A stretch of DNA of 19,110 nucleotides. Origin: JAQVUB01 sp033809415. Its GTDB lineage: Bacteria > Verrucomicrobiota > Lentisphaeria > Oligosphaerales > Oligosphaeraceae. The notes beneath the pieces are model-generated. The model was given only the letters and a program-made list of their open reading frames with translations, was not told the DNA's origin and did no database searches. Below are positions 7,468 to 15,035 of this stretch, in pieces. Numbering within the stretch: position 1 is the first letter of the stretch; every line of letters starts with the position of its first letter. Where the stretch lies: contig JAPXLT010000061.1 in assembly GCA_033809415.1 (NCBI GenBank), forward strand, positions 1 to 19,110. The letters run 5' to 3'. A program made the position numbers and the translations under genes.

Positions 7468-10161
7468 ATGGCGTTGTTGAAAAATTGGACGAAGATTATC
7501 GCGCCGGGGATTCTGGGATTTCTTCTCATCGCAAGTCTTCCGGATGCCGTCGCCGATGAAAGGTTTGAACAAGTCTTCATGCGCGATCTTCAATCCGTCG
7601 CCTTTTATCCGCTCGGGAGCAAAGGCATTTTTTCTCCGGGGGAAGAAGTTCGCCTTGTGCTTGCGCTCCGGAACAAAACCTCACAGGAAGCGGCCCCGAA
7701 AATCGAATATGTTGTGAAGAATTACGCCGGAAAAGAGATTCTTAAACAAACTCTGGAAAATTTTACTGTCGCTCCGGAACAGACACGAAGGATTGAACTG
7801 GTTTTTCCGGGTTCCGAAGAAACCGGATACTATACCGTTGATGCGTTAGTTTCCCTGAACGGGAAAAAAATACTGAAAACGCAGTCGGCTTTCGTCTTGC
7901 TCGAACCGATGTCCGACCCGCCAGACCCGTTTTTTCAAATTGATAAAAACTATCCGACAGTGCAGCTGCTTGACGGATACAAGCTTCTGGGTGCCGGCTC
8001 CATTGGTTTTTACCAGCATTGGTGGGACATGCCGGAGGACATTTCAACCGAATTTCAGAAACGGTTCCAGGACGGTGGCGATCTCAAGGCGTATCTTGAC
8101 GCCGGGCTGGAACTGGCCGGGTCAGTTGCGCCTCTCCCGCGCTATGCAGCATTCAAAGACCAAATCCGCCGCGGACTGCCGGTTCTTTCGGCAAAAGAAG
8201 TCCTTTATGTGGAACGTTTTGCTGAAACCCTTGCAAAAATTGCCGGGCACCGTGTCAAATACTGGCTTGTGACTGCCGAAATCGATGTAATGGCACGCCG
8301 CCCGGATATTACGGGAGGAAATGCGGCTTCCGTGCTTGCGGATTACGCCTATCTTGCCCGCGCCATGTATAACGGATTCAAACGCGCCATGCCAGACATT
8401 CCGGTCGTGGTGCTCGGCATTGCCGCCAACGATTATCTGCACAGCAACCCTCCTTTCCAGCTGAGCAGGATCGCACTCGACTCCCTGGGGAAAAATTTCG
8501 ACCTTTTGGCCATCGATGCCTACTCTGGCAACTGGGATTCCCTCCGCGGGCCAATCGATCCGCCGGAAAAAAGCTTGCGTCAGTTCCTGCTGGATACCAT
8601 TGAGCTATCGAAAGAATACGGACGTCCCGGAAAAGTGATCAATGCGGAACGCTGCTACTCCGTCAATTATTCATCCGCATTCGATTCCGAAAATCTCCGG
8701 CAAGTGGCGGAATACACTCTCCGGAGCATGATCATCAACCGTTCCGTGCCCTCTCCGTATTATTCCCTCCATGTCGCATGCAACTATGCGATTCCGCGTC
8801 AGATACGGGACGGGCACAGGAATGCGGACAGTCCCATTTTGGACCTTGGTGCCCTGTGGAAAGCGGTGCTGGATGAAAATGGGGAAATTGCGTTTATACC
8901 GCGTCCAACGGCCATCGCATTTGCGACCGCCGCCCGCGAACTGGCTTTCGTTTCCAATCCGCAGGAAATCAAACTTGCCAGTGGCGTTTACGCTTATCTC
9001 TTTACGCGAAAAGACAACAAGGAAACCATAGCTGTCTGGACAACGGAAGAACCGGTGATGCTGGAACTCGATTTTCCGGTTGTGACCGGCTTGACGACAA
9101 TGAACGGGGTGAAGTCGGTTCATAAGCCGGGGCCGACCTCGCTGGAAATTTCGGGGGCACCGATTTTTCTGCAACTCGACGCTCCCCGCGAAACCGTCTC
9201 CGCAATGATTGCAAAGGCGACAATCCCGCAGGCCACTCTCTGCAAAGGAGGCGGCTGGCGGACGGATTTCGACCACGTTTCTTTACAGATAGGCAACCTC
9301 ACGAATGAGCCGCTCGAGGCGGAATTCACCCTCCCGGACTCTTCGACGCATCCGCTGAAACTTCCGGCAAACGAAGTTAGTAAATTCACCTTCAAGCTTC
9401 CGCGCCAGCATGTCGGAAACACAACGGCGACCCTGACTGCGAATGGCATTGTGTCACACATCCCGCTGGCCTTGGATTACTGGACGGCGCCGAAGCTTTC
9501 CAAACCCTGGAGTCCCGGAACATGGTTTGAGGGACTTACACCGATCAAACTGAAAGTGCCAGATGATTTTTATCCGAAATGGGCTCTCGTCCCGGAAATG
9601 GACCTGGTGAAACTGGATGGTTCAGATGTTTCCGCGGAAGTCTATGTGGCGTGGGATGAAAAATACCTCCATGTCGCGGCGAAAGTGTTCGATCCTGTTC
9701 ATATCCAGCGAGGAAACGGAGTGAATATCGAAATGGATGACATGTTTAATTTTGTCATCGGAACCCGCCAGGACCCAACCCCGGAAGCGCTGCTAAGCAT
9801 GACTCATGTACATCATGCATCCTCTTTCTCGGGAGAGGAACAAAACCTTGGCTTGGCGCTGACCACTTCCGGCCCCGTTCTTGCGAGGCTTCCGGGCGCC
9901 GGTGCCTCTCCCGGCAAACTCAACTGGCCACACACGGTTACTCGCAGTGGAAACATCACTCTTTATGAAGCAGCCATACCCTGGCGTGAGATAAGAGTCT
10001 CTCATCCAAGGTACGGACTCGGTCTGCGGTTTGGATTCATCGTTCGCAACAACGACCGTCCCGAAGACCGGCGTCCCATCTTCCATCTCGCGTATACCGA
10101 AGGGATTGACGGACAGAAAAACGCTTCCAAGCTCAAGCCTCTGATTCTGGGAAATCCCTAA
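7468..10161 (+). CDS. Secreted clan-A-like glycosidase with C-terminal CBM9-like domain, 897 aa
   Basis: Signal peptide: charged start, hydrophobic core to about residue 22, and Ala-Val-Ala cleavage site at 27-29. Residues about 45-150 look like an all-beta N-terminal domain (SPGEEVRLVLALRNKTSQEA). Residues about 155-560 are barrel-like. Glu271 in KYWLVTAEIDVM and Glu394 in KVINAERCYS are separated by 123 residues and sit at strand ends, as expected of acid/base and nucleophile in clan GH-A families such as GH39 or GH5. Residues about 700-895 resemble a CBM9/DOMON-like fold (AEVYVAWDEKYLHVAAKVFD, then an acidic DDMFNF). AGGAGGG lies 6 nt before ATG. Probably co-transcribed with the pseudopilin gene and controlled by the divergent regulator. 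The family is not certain; Glu assignments are inference. Confidence 0.65.
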   Translation: MALLKNWTKIIAPGILGFLLIASLPDAVADERFEQVFMRDLQSVAFYPLGSKGIFSPGEEVRLVLALRNKTSQEAAPKIEYVVKNYAGKEILKQTLENFTVAPEQTRRIELVFPGSEETGYYTVDALVSLNGKKILKTQSAFVLLEPMSDPPDPFFQIDKNYPTVQLLDGYKLLGAGSIGFYQHWWDMPEDISTEFQKRFQDGGDLKAYLDAGLELAGSVAPLPRYAAFKDQIRRGLPVLSAKEVLYVERFAETLAKIAGHRVKYWLVTAEIDVMARRPDITGGNAASVLADYAYLARAMYNGFKRAMPDIPVVVLGIAANDYLHSNPPFQLSRIALDSLGKNFDLLAIDAYSGNWDSLRGPIDPPEKSLRQFLLDTIELSKEYGRPGKVINAERCYSVNYSSAFDSENLRQVAEYTLRSMIINRSVPSPYYSLHVACNYAIPRQIRDGHRNADSPILDLGALWKAVLDENGEIAFIPRPTAIAFATAARELAFVSNPQEIKLASGVYAYLFTRKDNKETIAVWTTEEPVMLELDFPVVTGLTTMNGVKSVHKPGPTSLEISGAPIFLQLDAPRETVSAMIAKATIPQATLCKGGGWRTDFDHVSLQIGNLTNEPLEAEFTLPDSSTHPLKLPANEVSKFTFKLPRQHVGNTTATLTANGIVSHIPLALDYWTAPKLSKPWSPGTWFEGLTPIKLKVPDDFYPKWALVPEMDLVKLDGSDVSAEVYVAWDEKYLHVAAKVFDPVHIQRGNGVNIEMDDMFNFVIGTRQDPTPEALLSMTHVHHASSFSGEEQNLGLALTTSGPVLARLPGAGASPGKLNWPHTVTRSGNITLYEAAIPWREIRVSHPRYGLGLRFGFIVRNNDRPEDRRPIFHLAYTEGIDGQKNASKLKPLILGNP

Positions 10162-10216
10162 AAATAAAACAAACGAAAGGGTAAAACCATCGGCCACTAA
10201 AAAGGCGTCTGTTCGA

Positions 10217-10524
10217 ATGAGTGTGCGCAATTACGATTTTTTGAAGCGCATGCGTGAGATTCACCGCCCTGGGCGGCGGGATTTTCAAGCGGTTCCGGCA
10301 GCAAGGAAGAAATGCTAACCATCCTCGATCAGATCGAGGAACTGGCCGCAAAGGAAATCCAGAATGCCCAGGAGGACATCCCGGCAGTCGAGGTCGATTC
10401 CCGCCTGGGCTGGGAACCCAGCATGGAATACGTCTGCGACAAGTGGCACCTCGAGTGGAAAATCCGCCAGGTCAACAGCGCACTGCGGGAAATCGCAACC
10501 TATCGCAAAATGCTCGAACTCTAA
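10217..10524 (+). pseudogene. Internally deleted copy of the GH20-like gene
   Basis: The first about 83 bp match the start of the 702-aa gene (MSVRNYDFLKRMREIH versus MSERNYDFLKRMREIH), and 10294-10524 match its last about 230 bp almost base for base. The join is at TCCGGC (10294-10299), a hexamer present at both breakpoints in the intact gene (302-307 and 2103-2108). The equivalent deletion is 1801 bp, which is not a multiple of three: the N-terminal frame stops at 10316-10318 after 33 codons, while the C-terminal 70 residues stay open from 10312 to 10524 in another frame. The upstream sequence is also similar (GTCTGTTCGA before ATG), though the strong AAGGAGG is degraded. It lies directly after the secreted glycosidase and is followed by the palindromic repeat, like the intact copy. 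Confidence 0.92.
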
Positions 10525-10534
10525 AATAAAATTC

Positions 10535-10597
10535 TTTTTTAACAACGAAAAGGCACGAAAAGACACGAAAATTTTCGTGCCTTTCGTGGTTTAAAAA
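10535..10597. repeat. Palindromic CACGAAAA element after the broken GH20-like copy
   Basis: Core CACGAAAATTTTCGTG at 10564-10579, with left arm TTTTTTAACAACGAAAAGGC and right arm CGTGCCTTTCGTGGTTTAAA. It begins about 11 nt after the stop of the pseudogene, the same relation as the element after the intact gene. It may serve as terminator for the upstream pseudopilin/glycosidase operon. Confidence 0.85.
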
Positions 10598-10641
10598 TAG
10601 GTAATGAAAACACCCTGTTTCTGAACGTAACCTGAAAAAAA

Positions 10642-10674
10642 CTCCTAAAAGAAAACCTTATCGTCTTTTAGGAG
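10642..10674 (-). terminator. 11-bp perfect hairpin with T-run on the minus strand
   Basis: CTCCTAAAAGA and TCTTTTAGGAG are perfect inverted repeats around an 11-nt loop. The plus strand has seven A residues immediately before the stem, so on the minus strand the stem is followed by TTTTTTT, an intrinsic-terminator layout. No minus-strand gene lies upstream of it in this gap, so it may instead be part of a structured element with the next hairpin (10691-10717). Confidence 0.45.
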
Positions 10675-10690
10675 CCGAAAATGGTAAATG

Positions 10691-10717
10691 GACAAGTTTT
10701 CAAGTGGAAAACTTGTC
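10691..10717. repeat. Second perfect 11-bp hairpin
   Basis: GACAAGTTTTC and GAAAACTTGTC form a perfect stem around the pentaloop AAGTG, 16 bp downstream of the previous hairpin. No T-run follows on either strand. The pair occupies an intergenic stretch with no coding potential. Function unknown. Confidence 0.6.
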
Positions 10718-10751
10718 AAGTCGTAGAAGAAAAATTATGATTCCTTGTTGT

Positions 10752-10853
10752 TGGCTTCAGGCACCCGGCAGCAAGGAAGAGATGCTGAACATCCTCGGAC
10801 AACTCGAGGAGCTGGCTGAAATTTCCCGCAGAAAACCGACTGATAAAATATAA
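10752..10853 (+). pseudogene. Second fragment of the GH20-like gene C-terminal region
   Basis: Read from 10752 the frame gives LQAPGSKEEMLNILGQLEE, matching LQASGSKEEMLTILDQIEE of the intact 702-aa protein, and then diverges before a stop at 10851-10853. The match covers roughly 75 bp with several substitutions, so it is older or from a different paralogue than the copy at 10217. It has no start codon or ribosome site of its own. It ends 16 bp before the LacI-type operator. Confidence 0.75.
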
Positions 10854-10869
10854 CCGTGACACCTTTTTA

Positions 10870-10885
10870 AGCCAAACGTTTGGCT
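10870..10885. promoter_or_regulatory. 16-bp perfect palindrome, candidate LacI-family operator
   Basis: AGCCAAACGTTTGGCT is a perfect palindrome with a central CG, the typical shape of LacI/GalR-family operators. It lies 43 bp before the -35 box and about 118 bp before the start of the LacI-type gene, suggesting autoregulation. I found no second exact copy in the window. Confidence 0.7.
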
Positions 10886-10928
10886 ATAAATATTTTCAAA
10901 AAAAACTTCTTTTATTCTGCTTTTTCTA

Positions 10929-10957
10929 TTGACAAAATAAAAAAGCCAATGTATATT
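10929..10957 (+). promoter_or_regulatory. Near-consensus sigma-70 promoter of the LacI-type gene
   Basis: TTGACA (10929-10934), 17-bp spacer, TATATT (10952-10957). The -10 overlaps the small inverted repeat CCAAT-GTAT-ATTGG (10946-10959), and a further inverted repeat GACAAA-GG-TTTGTC follows at 10970-10983. Transcription would begin near 10964, downstream of the in-frame ATGs at 10880 and 10949, supporting translation from 11003. Confidence 0.7.
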
Positions 10958-11002
10958 GGAATCAGACAAGACAAAGGTTTGTCAAAAATTGGAGAACCTG
11001 AA

Positions 11003-12082
11003 ATGAAAGCGACTTTGAAGGATGTAGCAAAGCTTGCAGAGGTGGATATCGGTTCGGTATCCCGCACCTTGTCTGGACATCCCCGTGCGAATAGTTTGCG
11101 TGCGGAAACCCGAGAACGCATTTTCGAGGCAGCTAAAAAGTTGGGTTACCGCCGGAATGTTTTCGCCTCTGCCATGCGTACCGGTGTCAACCGCACGGTT
11201 GCTGTCATCAATAGCGGCTCTGCTAGCGGCACAACGTCCAGTGCTCTGCGCATCCTGTCCGGGATCATTCAAGGTGCGAGCGATGCAAGCTACGCGCTCA
11301 AAACATATTTGGACTCCGATCTGCCCGCCGTGATGGAGGACATTCTTTCCAACCAGATACTGCAAGTGATCTGCATGACGCCGATCCACGGCAAGCGGGA
11401 GGAAACAGCTACCCTCTGCCGTCAGCATGGCTTGAAACTGGTATTCGTGTATGAAACAGCCCATGGTGAGTTTCCGGCAGTTACCGCGAATAACTTTGAA
11501 ATTTCGCGGGACGTCGTACAGTATCTTGCCTCGATGGGGCACCGGCGCATCGCCTTGGTCTGTGGAGAATATCCACATTGGCACTACATGACGGAAAAAT
11601 ACCACGGATATCTTGCCGGTTTGCGCGAGAGCGGCATCGAACCGCAATTCAATATGATGATCTGCAACGACTTTCCGATCAAGGAAATACAAAGCATGCT
11701 GGATCGTCCGGCGGAGGTGCGTCCGACAGCTTTTTTCTGTATCGGCGACAGCTTTGCAATGCAGGTGCAGAGCAGTGCCGTCCGCAGGGGACTTCGTCTG
11801 CCCGAAGATATTTCAACCACTGGGTTCGGCTTTACCTTTTCCGGAGAAGACGCGCTTTCACCGCTTTCGAGTGTGAATGAAAATCATGCTCTGATCGGAA
11901 AATCCGCGTTCCAACTTTTGCTCGGCGTCTCCCTTGACTTTCCGCAGGATCCGGATGGCACATACCGTGTTCCTGGCACGTTTGTGAAACGAGAATCCGT
12001 GATGAATTTGAATGCTGACCCGTCGTCTATTCCTGTAAATGATACCTACCATAAAAATAAGGAGTGCAGTATAAGCCAATAA
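11003..12082 (+). CDS. LacI-family transcriptional regulator, 359 aa
   Basis: Residues about 3-59 are a LacI helix-turn-helix with hinge (TLKDVAKLAEVDIGSVSRTL, then RERIFEAAKKLGYRRN). Residues about 65-330 form a sugar-binding-protein-like sensor (YLASMGHRRIALVCGEYPHW; FFCIGDSFAMQVQSSAVRRG; LPEDISTTGFGF). The open frame extends upstream to 10880, but 11003 has GGAG 8 nt before it and is the only in-frame ATG downstream of the promoter. It precedes a pseudopilin and a secreted glycosidase-like gene on the same strand, so these are the likely targets along with itself. The tail after about residue 330 is short and divergent. Effector unknown. Confidence 0.9.
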   Translation: MKATLKDVAKLAEVDIGSVSRTLSGHPRANSLRAETRERIFEAAKKLGYRRNVFASAMRTGVNRTVAVINSGSASGTTSSALRILSGIIQGASDASYALKTYLDSDLPAVMEDILSNQILQVICMTPIHGKREETATLCRQHGLKLVFVYETAHGEFPAVTANNFEISRDVVQYLASMGHRRIALVCGEYPHWHYMTEKYHGYLAGLRESGIEPQFNMMICNDFPIKEIQSMLDRPAEVRPTAFFCIGDSFAMQVQSSAVRRGLRLPEDISTTGFGFTFSGEDALSPLSSVNENHALIGKSAFQLLLGVSLDFPQDPDGTYRVPGTFVKRESVMNLNADPSSIPVNDTYHKNKECSISQ

Positions 12083-12152
12083 CTTTTTTTGCTATCAACA
12101 GCGTTTATCCCAAGAAGCTTCCAAAAAACAAACCAGTAACAATGGAGGTCAC

Positions 12153-13004
12153 ATGAATCAGAACACATTTCAAGAAGGTCAGTTTGAAAAAAATTGGAGT
12201 TTTAGAAGAAGCACCATTCCAACACTAGCCCCTTACCAAAAAAGGAATCTAAAAATGAGACGCAGAAACACTTGTTTTACATTGATAGAGCTTCTTGTCG
12301 TGATTGCGATCATCGCAATTCTGGCGTCGATGCTTCTTCCTGCGTTAAGCAAAGCGAAACAGCGAGCCCAAGCGACCGTATGCATCAATCATCTTAAACA
12401 GAATTATCTGACCATCACGATGTATGTTGCGGATTGGGACGACTGGGTTCCCCCCGTACGGACCAATTATCCCGGATGGGAAAGCATGACCCCGGCGATG
12501 CGCCTGGTAAATGCCGAATATATGACGCGAAGAGAAATAGGACGCTTCGTGTGCCCCACCTTTTCTCCATATAAATATTTTGGAGGTCGCGGCAACCAGG
12601 AATACTACCAAACTTACGGCGGATTCCAATCGGCTTACAAATTTGGCACTTCTGGTGCCTATCTAAAAATTGACAAATATTATCTTGGGTTCCGCAATGA
12701 CGCCAATCCGCACAAATGGAAAACACCTCTGTTAATGGACTCCATTCAGTACAGTTACTACCTCCCTCCCTCTGGAGACAATTCCAAGTATAGCCAAAGC
12801 TGCAAAGTCACTTTTGCTAAGGTTGGTGACACGTCCTATTCTATGGCAGTTCACCGGCGGCATAATGGGAAAGCGAACATTCTTCAAATAGACGGCAGTG
12901 TTGCAGCAGAGGGTCGCGGCGAGATCAGTGACCGGTACCGGGTGTGGGATGGCTGGCGCCTGAAACAAGTCAGCGAACTCAATGTCTGGGAAACAATCAA
13001 CTGA
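12153..13004 (+). CDS. H-X9-DG pseudopilin-like protein, 283 aa
   Basis: Residues 42-58 are FTLIELLVVIAIIAILA, preceded by Cys41 instead of Gly; Glu46 is Glu+5. H237 and D247-G248 form H-X9-DG. GGAGG at 12144-12148 supports ATG 12153, giving a 41-residue leader. A second possible start, ATG 12255, would leave a standard seven-residue leader (MRRRNTC) and has AAGGAA upstream; which is used is open. It follows the LacI-type gene by 70 bp and precedes a secreted glycosidase-like gene by 182 bp, repeating the arrangement at 6685-10161. The helix is nearly identical to that of the 6685 protein, whereas the globular body is different apart from the H-X9-DG end. Confidence 0.88.
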   Translation: MNQNTFQEGQFEKNWSFRRSTIPTLAPYQKRNLKMRRRNTCFTLIELLVVIAIIAILASMLLPALSKAKQRAQATVCINHLKQNYLTITMYVADWDDWVPPVRTNYPGWESMTPAMRLVNAEYMTRREIGRFVCPTFSPYKYFGGRGNQEYYQTYGGFQSAYKFGTSGAYLKIDKYYLGFRNDANPHKWKTPLLMDSIQYSYYLPPSGDNSKYSQSCKVTFAKVGDTSYSMAVHRRHNGKANILQIDGSVAAEGRGEISDRYRVWDGWRLKQVSELNVWETIN

Positions 13005-13058
13005 CCTCCCGGATGAAAATTCGGCCATTTGAACAGGCAAATGCACACTTGCCAGATG

Positions 13059-13091
13059 AAAGGCGCAGGTTCAAGGAAAACTTGTGCCTTT
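13059..13091 (+). terminator. Hairpin after pseudopilin gene, possible weak terminator or processing site
   Basis: AAAGGCGCAGGTT and AACTTGTGCCTTT pair over 13 bp with two G-U pairs around a 7-nt loop, 54 nt after the stop codon. The T-run is only three bases, so termination may be partial, lowering expression of the downstream gene. Confidence 0.45.
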
Positions 13092-13186
13092 AATCTGACA
13101 AAAAACGCAGCCCTACATCTGATGGTTCGTCCAGATTTCTTACTGGAAAACAACACTTTTGATGAGGCTTTCAAGGATATAAAACC

Positions 13187-14968
13187 ATGAAAAAATCAAC
13201 ATTGACGCTTTCTCTTTGCACAGCATGTGCCCTTTTGTGTGCACAAGACGCCTCTTTCAAGTTTGAGCCGCAGAAAAAGCTTATCAAATTCGGCTGGGAT
13301 GCGCCAACGCCGTCTCATATTCTGCAGTATTTCGACGAGATTGAAAAGAATATGACACCCTATGACGGCATGGGTATCGCATTCAATTCTTCCACGCACC
13401 GGAAAGAGCGCGAACACGGCAATCATGCGTATGCTGCAGGTTCGGCGGCCATGTTTTTCAGCGATTGGAAATGGGAGCGTTCCTTCTTCACCAAGGAAAT
13501 CGAACAGCTCAAGGAAGCCAATGCGAAATTCAAATATTTGAAATACAACTTCATCAACACCAATTCCATGGCCGCGCTCAAAAACCGGTTTGACTGGTTT
13601 GATGACAAGACCTGGGATGCCATCACAAGCAACTTTGCACTGATGGCCGCCATCGCCCGAGAAACCGGCTGCAAAGGGCTGAATATCGATATCGAAAATT
13701 ATGAACGCCAGACTTTTCTCTTTAATCCGGGCATGGGGCACTCCTATGCCGAAACCTGGGACAAGGTGCGCCAGCGCGGACGTGAATTCATCACGGCCAT
13801 TGCAAAAGAATATCCGGACATTGTGATCCACACGTTTTTCTGGCTGGATCAGAACTATGGCAGCGCGGACGGCGTGACTTCTCCTTACGTCAAATCCGAA
13901 AAATGGATCATGGGACTGACGCTTCCCTTCATTAACGGAATCTATGACGCACTTCCGGAAACCGTCACCATTGTGGAAGGAATGGAATCATCCGGCTACC
14001 GTGCAAACTGCCCTGACGATTATCAGGCGATTATTGCCAGACGCACGAAAAAGTCCCAATGGCTGATCGATCCGAAAAATCATGAAAAATTTCAGCGGCG
14101 AACCCAACTCGGCATGGCCACTTACCTTGACCGTTACATTGTGACTTCACCAAAAAGCATCTGGTATATTTCCAACGACCCTGTCAAAAACCTGGAGCTT
14201 CTCAAACAGAACCTGACCTGCGCCATTGCAGCCGCCGATGAATATGCGTGGACTTGGGGCGAAGCACGTTCATGGTACACATGGAATTACATCAATTGGA
14301 TGAAAAAAGCTTGTGACGCCGTCCAGCGGCCGGGGCCACTCTGGGAAGACGCCCTTCCGGGGATCACCCAGGCGATGGTCTATGCGAAAAATCCTCAGAA
14401 ATATTACCAGGGCATCATCAAAAAAGGAGAGTTTGAAAAGAATCTAATCAGGAACCCGAAGTTCAATGACACCAAGGCTGTGGAAGTCAACGGAACGCTT
14501 CCGCCGGAAGCGACTTTCATCAAAGCGGCGAGTCCATGGGGATGCTGGCAGCCCAAGGAATCCACCGGAACTTTTTCCGTGGCACAGAGGCAAGGACGCA
14601 GCGGTGCCAATGTCGCAAAATTTCAGGCGGTCAGCCAAGGCTGCATTTTACAAGCACCTCCATTCAGCCAGGACGGAGTGTATTTCATCCGCGCACGGGT
14701 GAAGACCGCCGGAACAATGGTGCCTGCACTGTCCATCGGATGGACGGATGACCAGGGACGCTGGAATTTCTGGGGCCACAATATGTCCGCCGCCTTCAAA
14801 AAGGAGCTTGAGGACGGATGGAAGGAAGCGACCATGCTGATCACAAAGGAACATTTTCCGCCGGAGGCAAAAGGGATTTCCATTCAGATCGGAGTAAAGA
14901 GCGAAGGCAAGCCAACGGATGTATGCCTGGTCGATGAAGTGGAATTCTACAACCTAAACGACAAATAA
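13187..14968 (+). CDS. Secreted glycosidase-like protein with C-terminal jelly-roll domain, 593 aa
   Basis: Signal peptide of about 19 residues (cleavage after LLCA; no proper lipobox). Residues about 30-410 are barrel-like. GLNIDIENY (164-172) fits the GH18 active-site pattern at G-L-N-I-D-I-E; the position before Gly is Lys instead of Asp/Asn. D168 and E170 would be the DxE pair. Other features include many Trp/Tyr residues (WTWGEARSWYTWNYINW). Residues about 425-593 look like a CBM4/CBM9-type jelly roll (NLIRNPKFND; YFIRARVKTAG; CLVDEVEFYNL). It sits at the end of the LacI-regulator/pseudopilin group. No close family is recognised overall. A chitinase-like or endo-N-acetylglucosaminidase-like role is a guess from one motif. 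The start lies 10 nt after AAGGAT. Confidence 0.6.
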   Translation: MKKSTLTLSLCTACALLCAQDASFKFEPQKKLIKFGWDAPTPSHILQYFDEIEKNMTPYDGMGIAFNSSTHRKEREHGNHAYAAGSAAMFFSDWKWERSFFTKEIEQLKEANAKFKYLKYNFINTNSMAALKNRFDWFDDKTWDAITSNFALMAAIARETGCKGLNIDIENYERQTFLFNPGMGHSYAETWDKVRQRGREFITAIAKEYPDIVIHTFFWLDQNYGSADGVTSPYVKSEKWIMGLTLPFINGIYDALPETVTIVEGMESSGYRANCPDDYQAIIARRTKKSQWLIDPKNHEKFQRRTQLGMATYLDRYIVTSPKSIWYISNDPVKNLELLKQNLTCAIAAADEYAWTWGEARSWYTWNYINWMKKACDAVQRPGPLWEDALPGITQAMVYAKNPQKYYQGIIKKGEFEKNLIRNPKFNDTKAVEVNGTLPPEATFIKAASPWGCWQPKESTGTFSVAQRQGRSGANVAKFQAVSQGCILQAPPFSQDGVYFIRARVKTAGTMVPALSIGWTDDQGRWNFWGHNMSAAFKKELEDGWKEATMLITKEHFPPEAKGISIQIGVKSEGKPTDVCLVDEVEFYNLNDK

Positions 14969-15035
14969 GAAACGCCTTCGTGCACAAAATCGAAAAAGCA
15001 CCCCGCAATGAATCAATAGCACAGGATATCAGGCA

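Noticed and set aside
10535..10597. Integron attC site
   Set aside because: The tips TTTAAC and GTTTAA resemble attC core sites, but they do not fit the RYYYAAC/GTTRRRY pattern, the core is a simple long palindrome, and no integron integrase is present.
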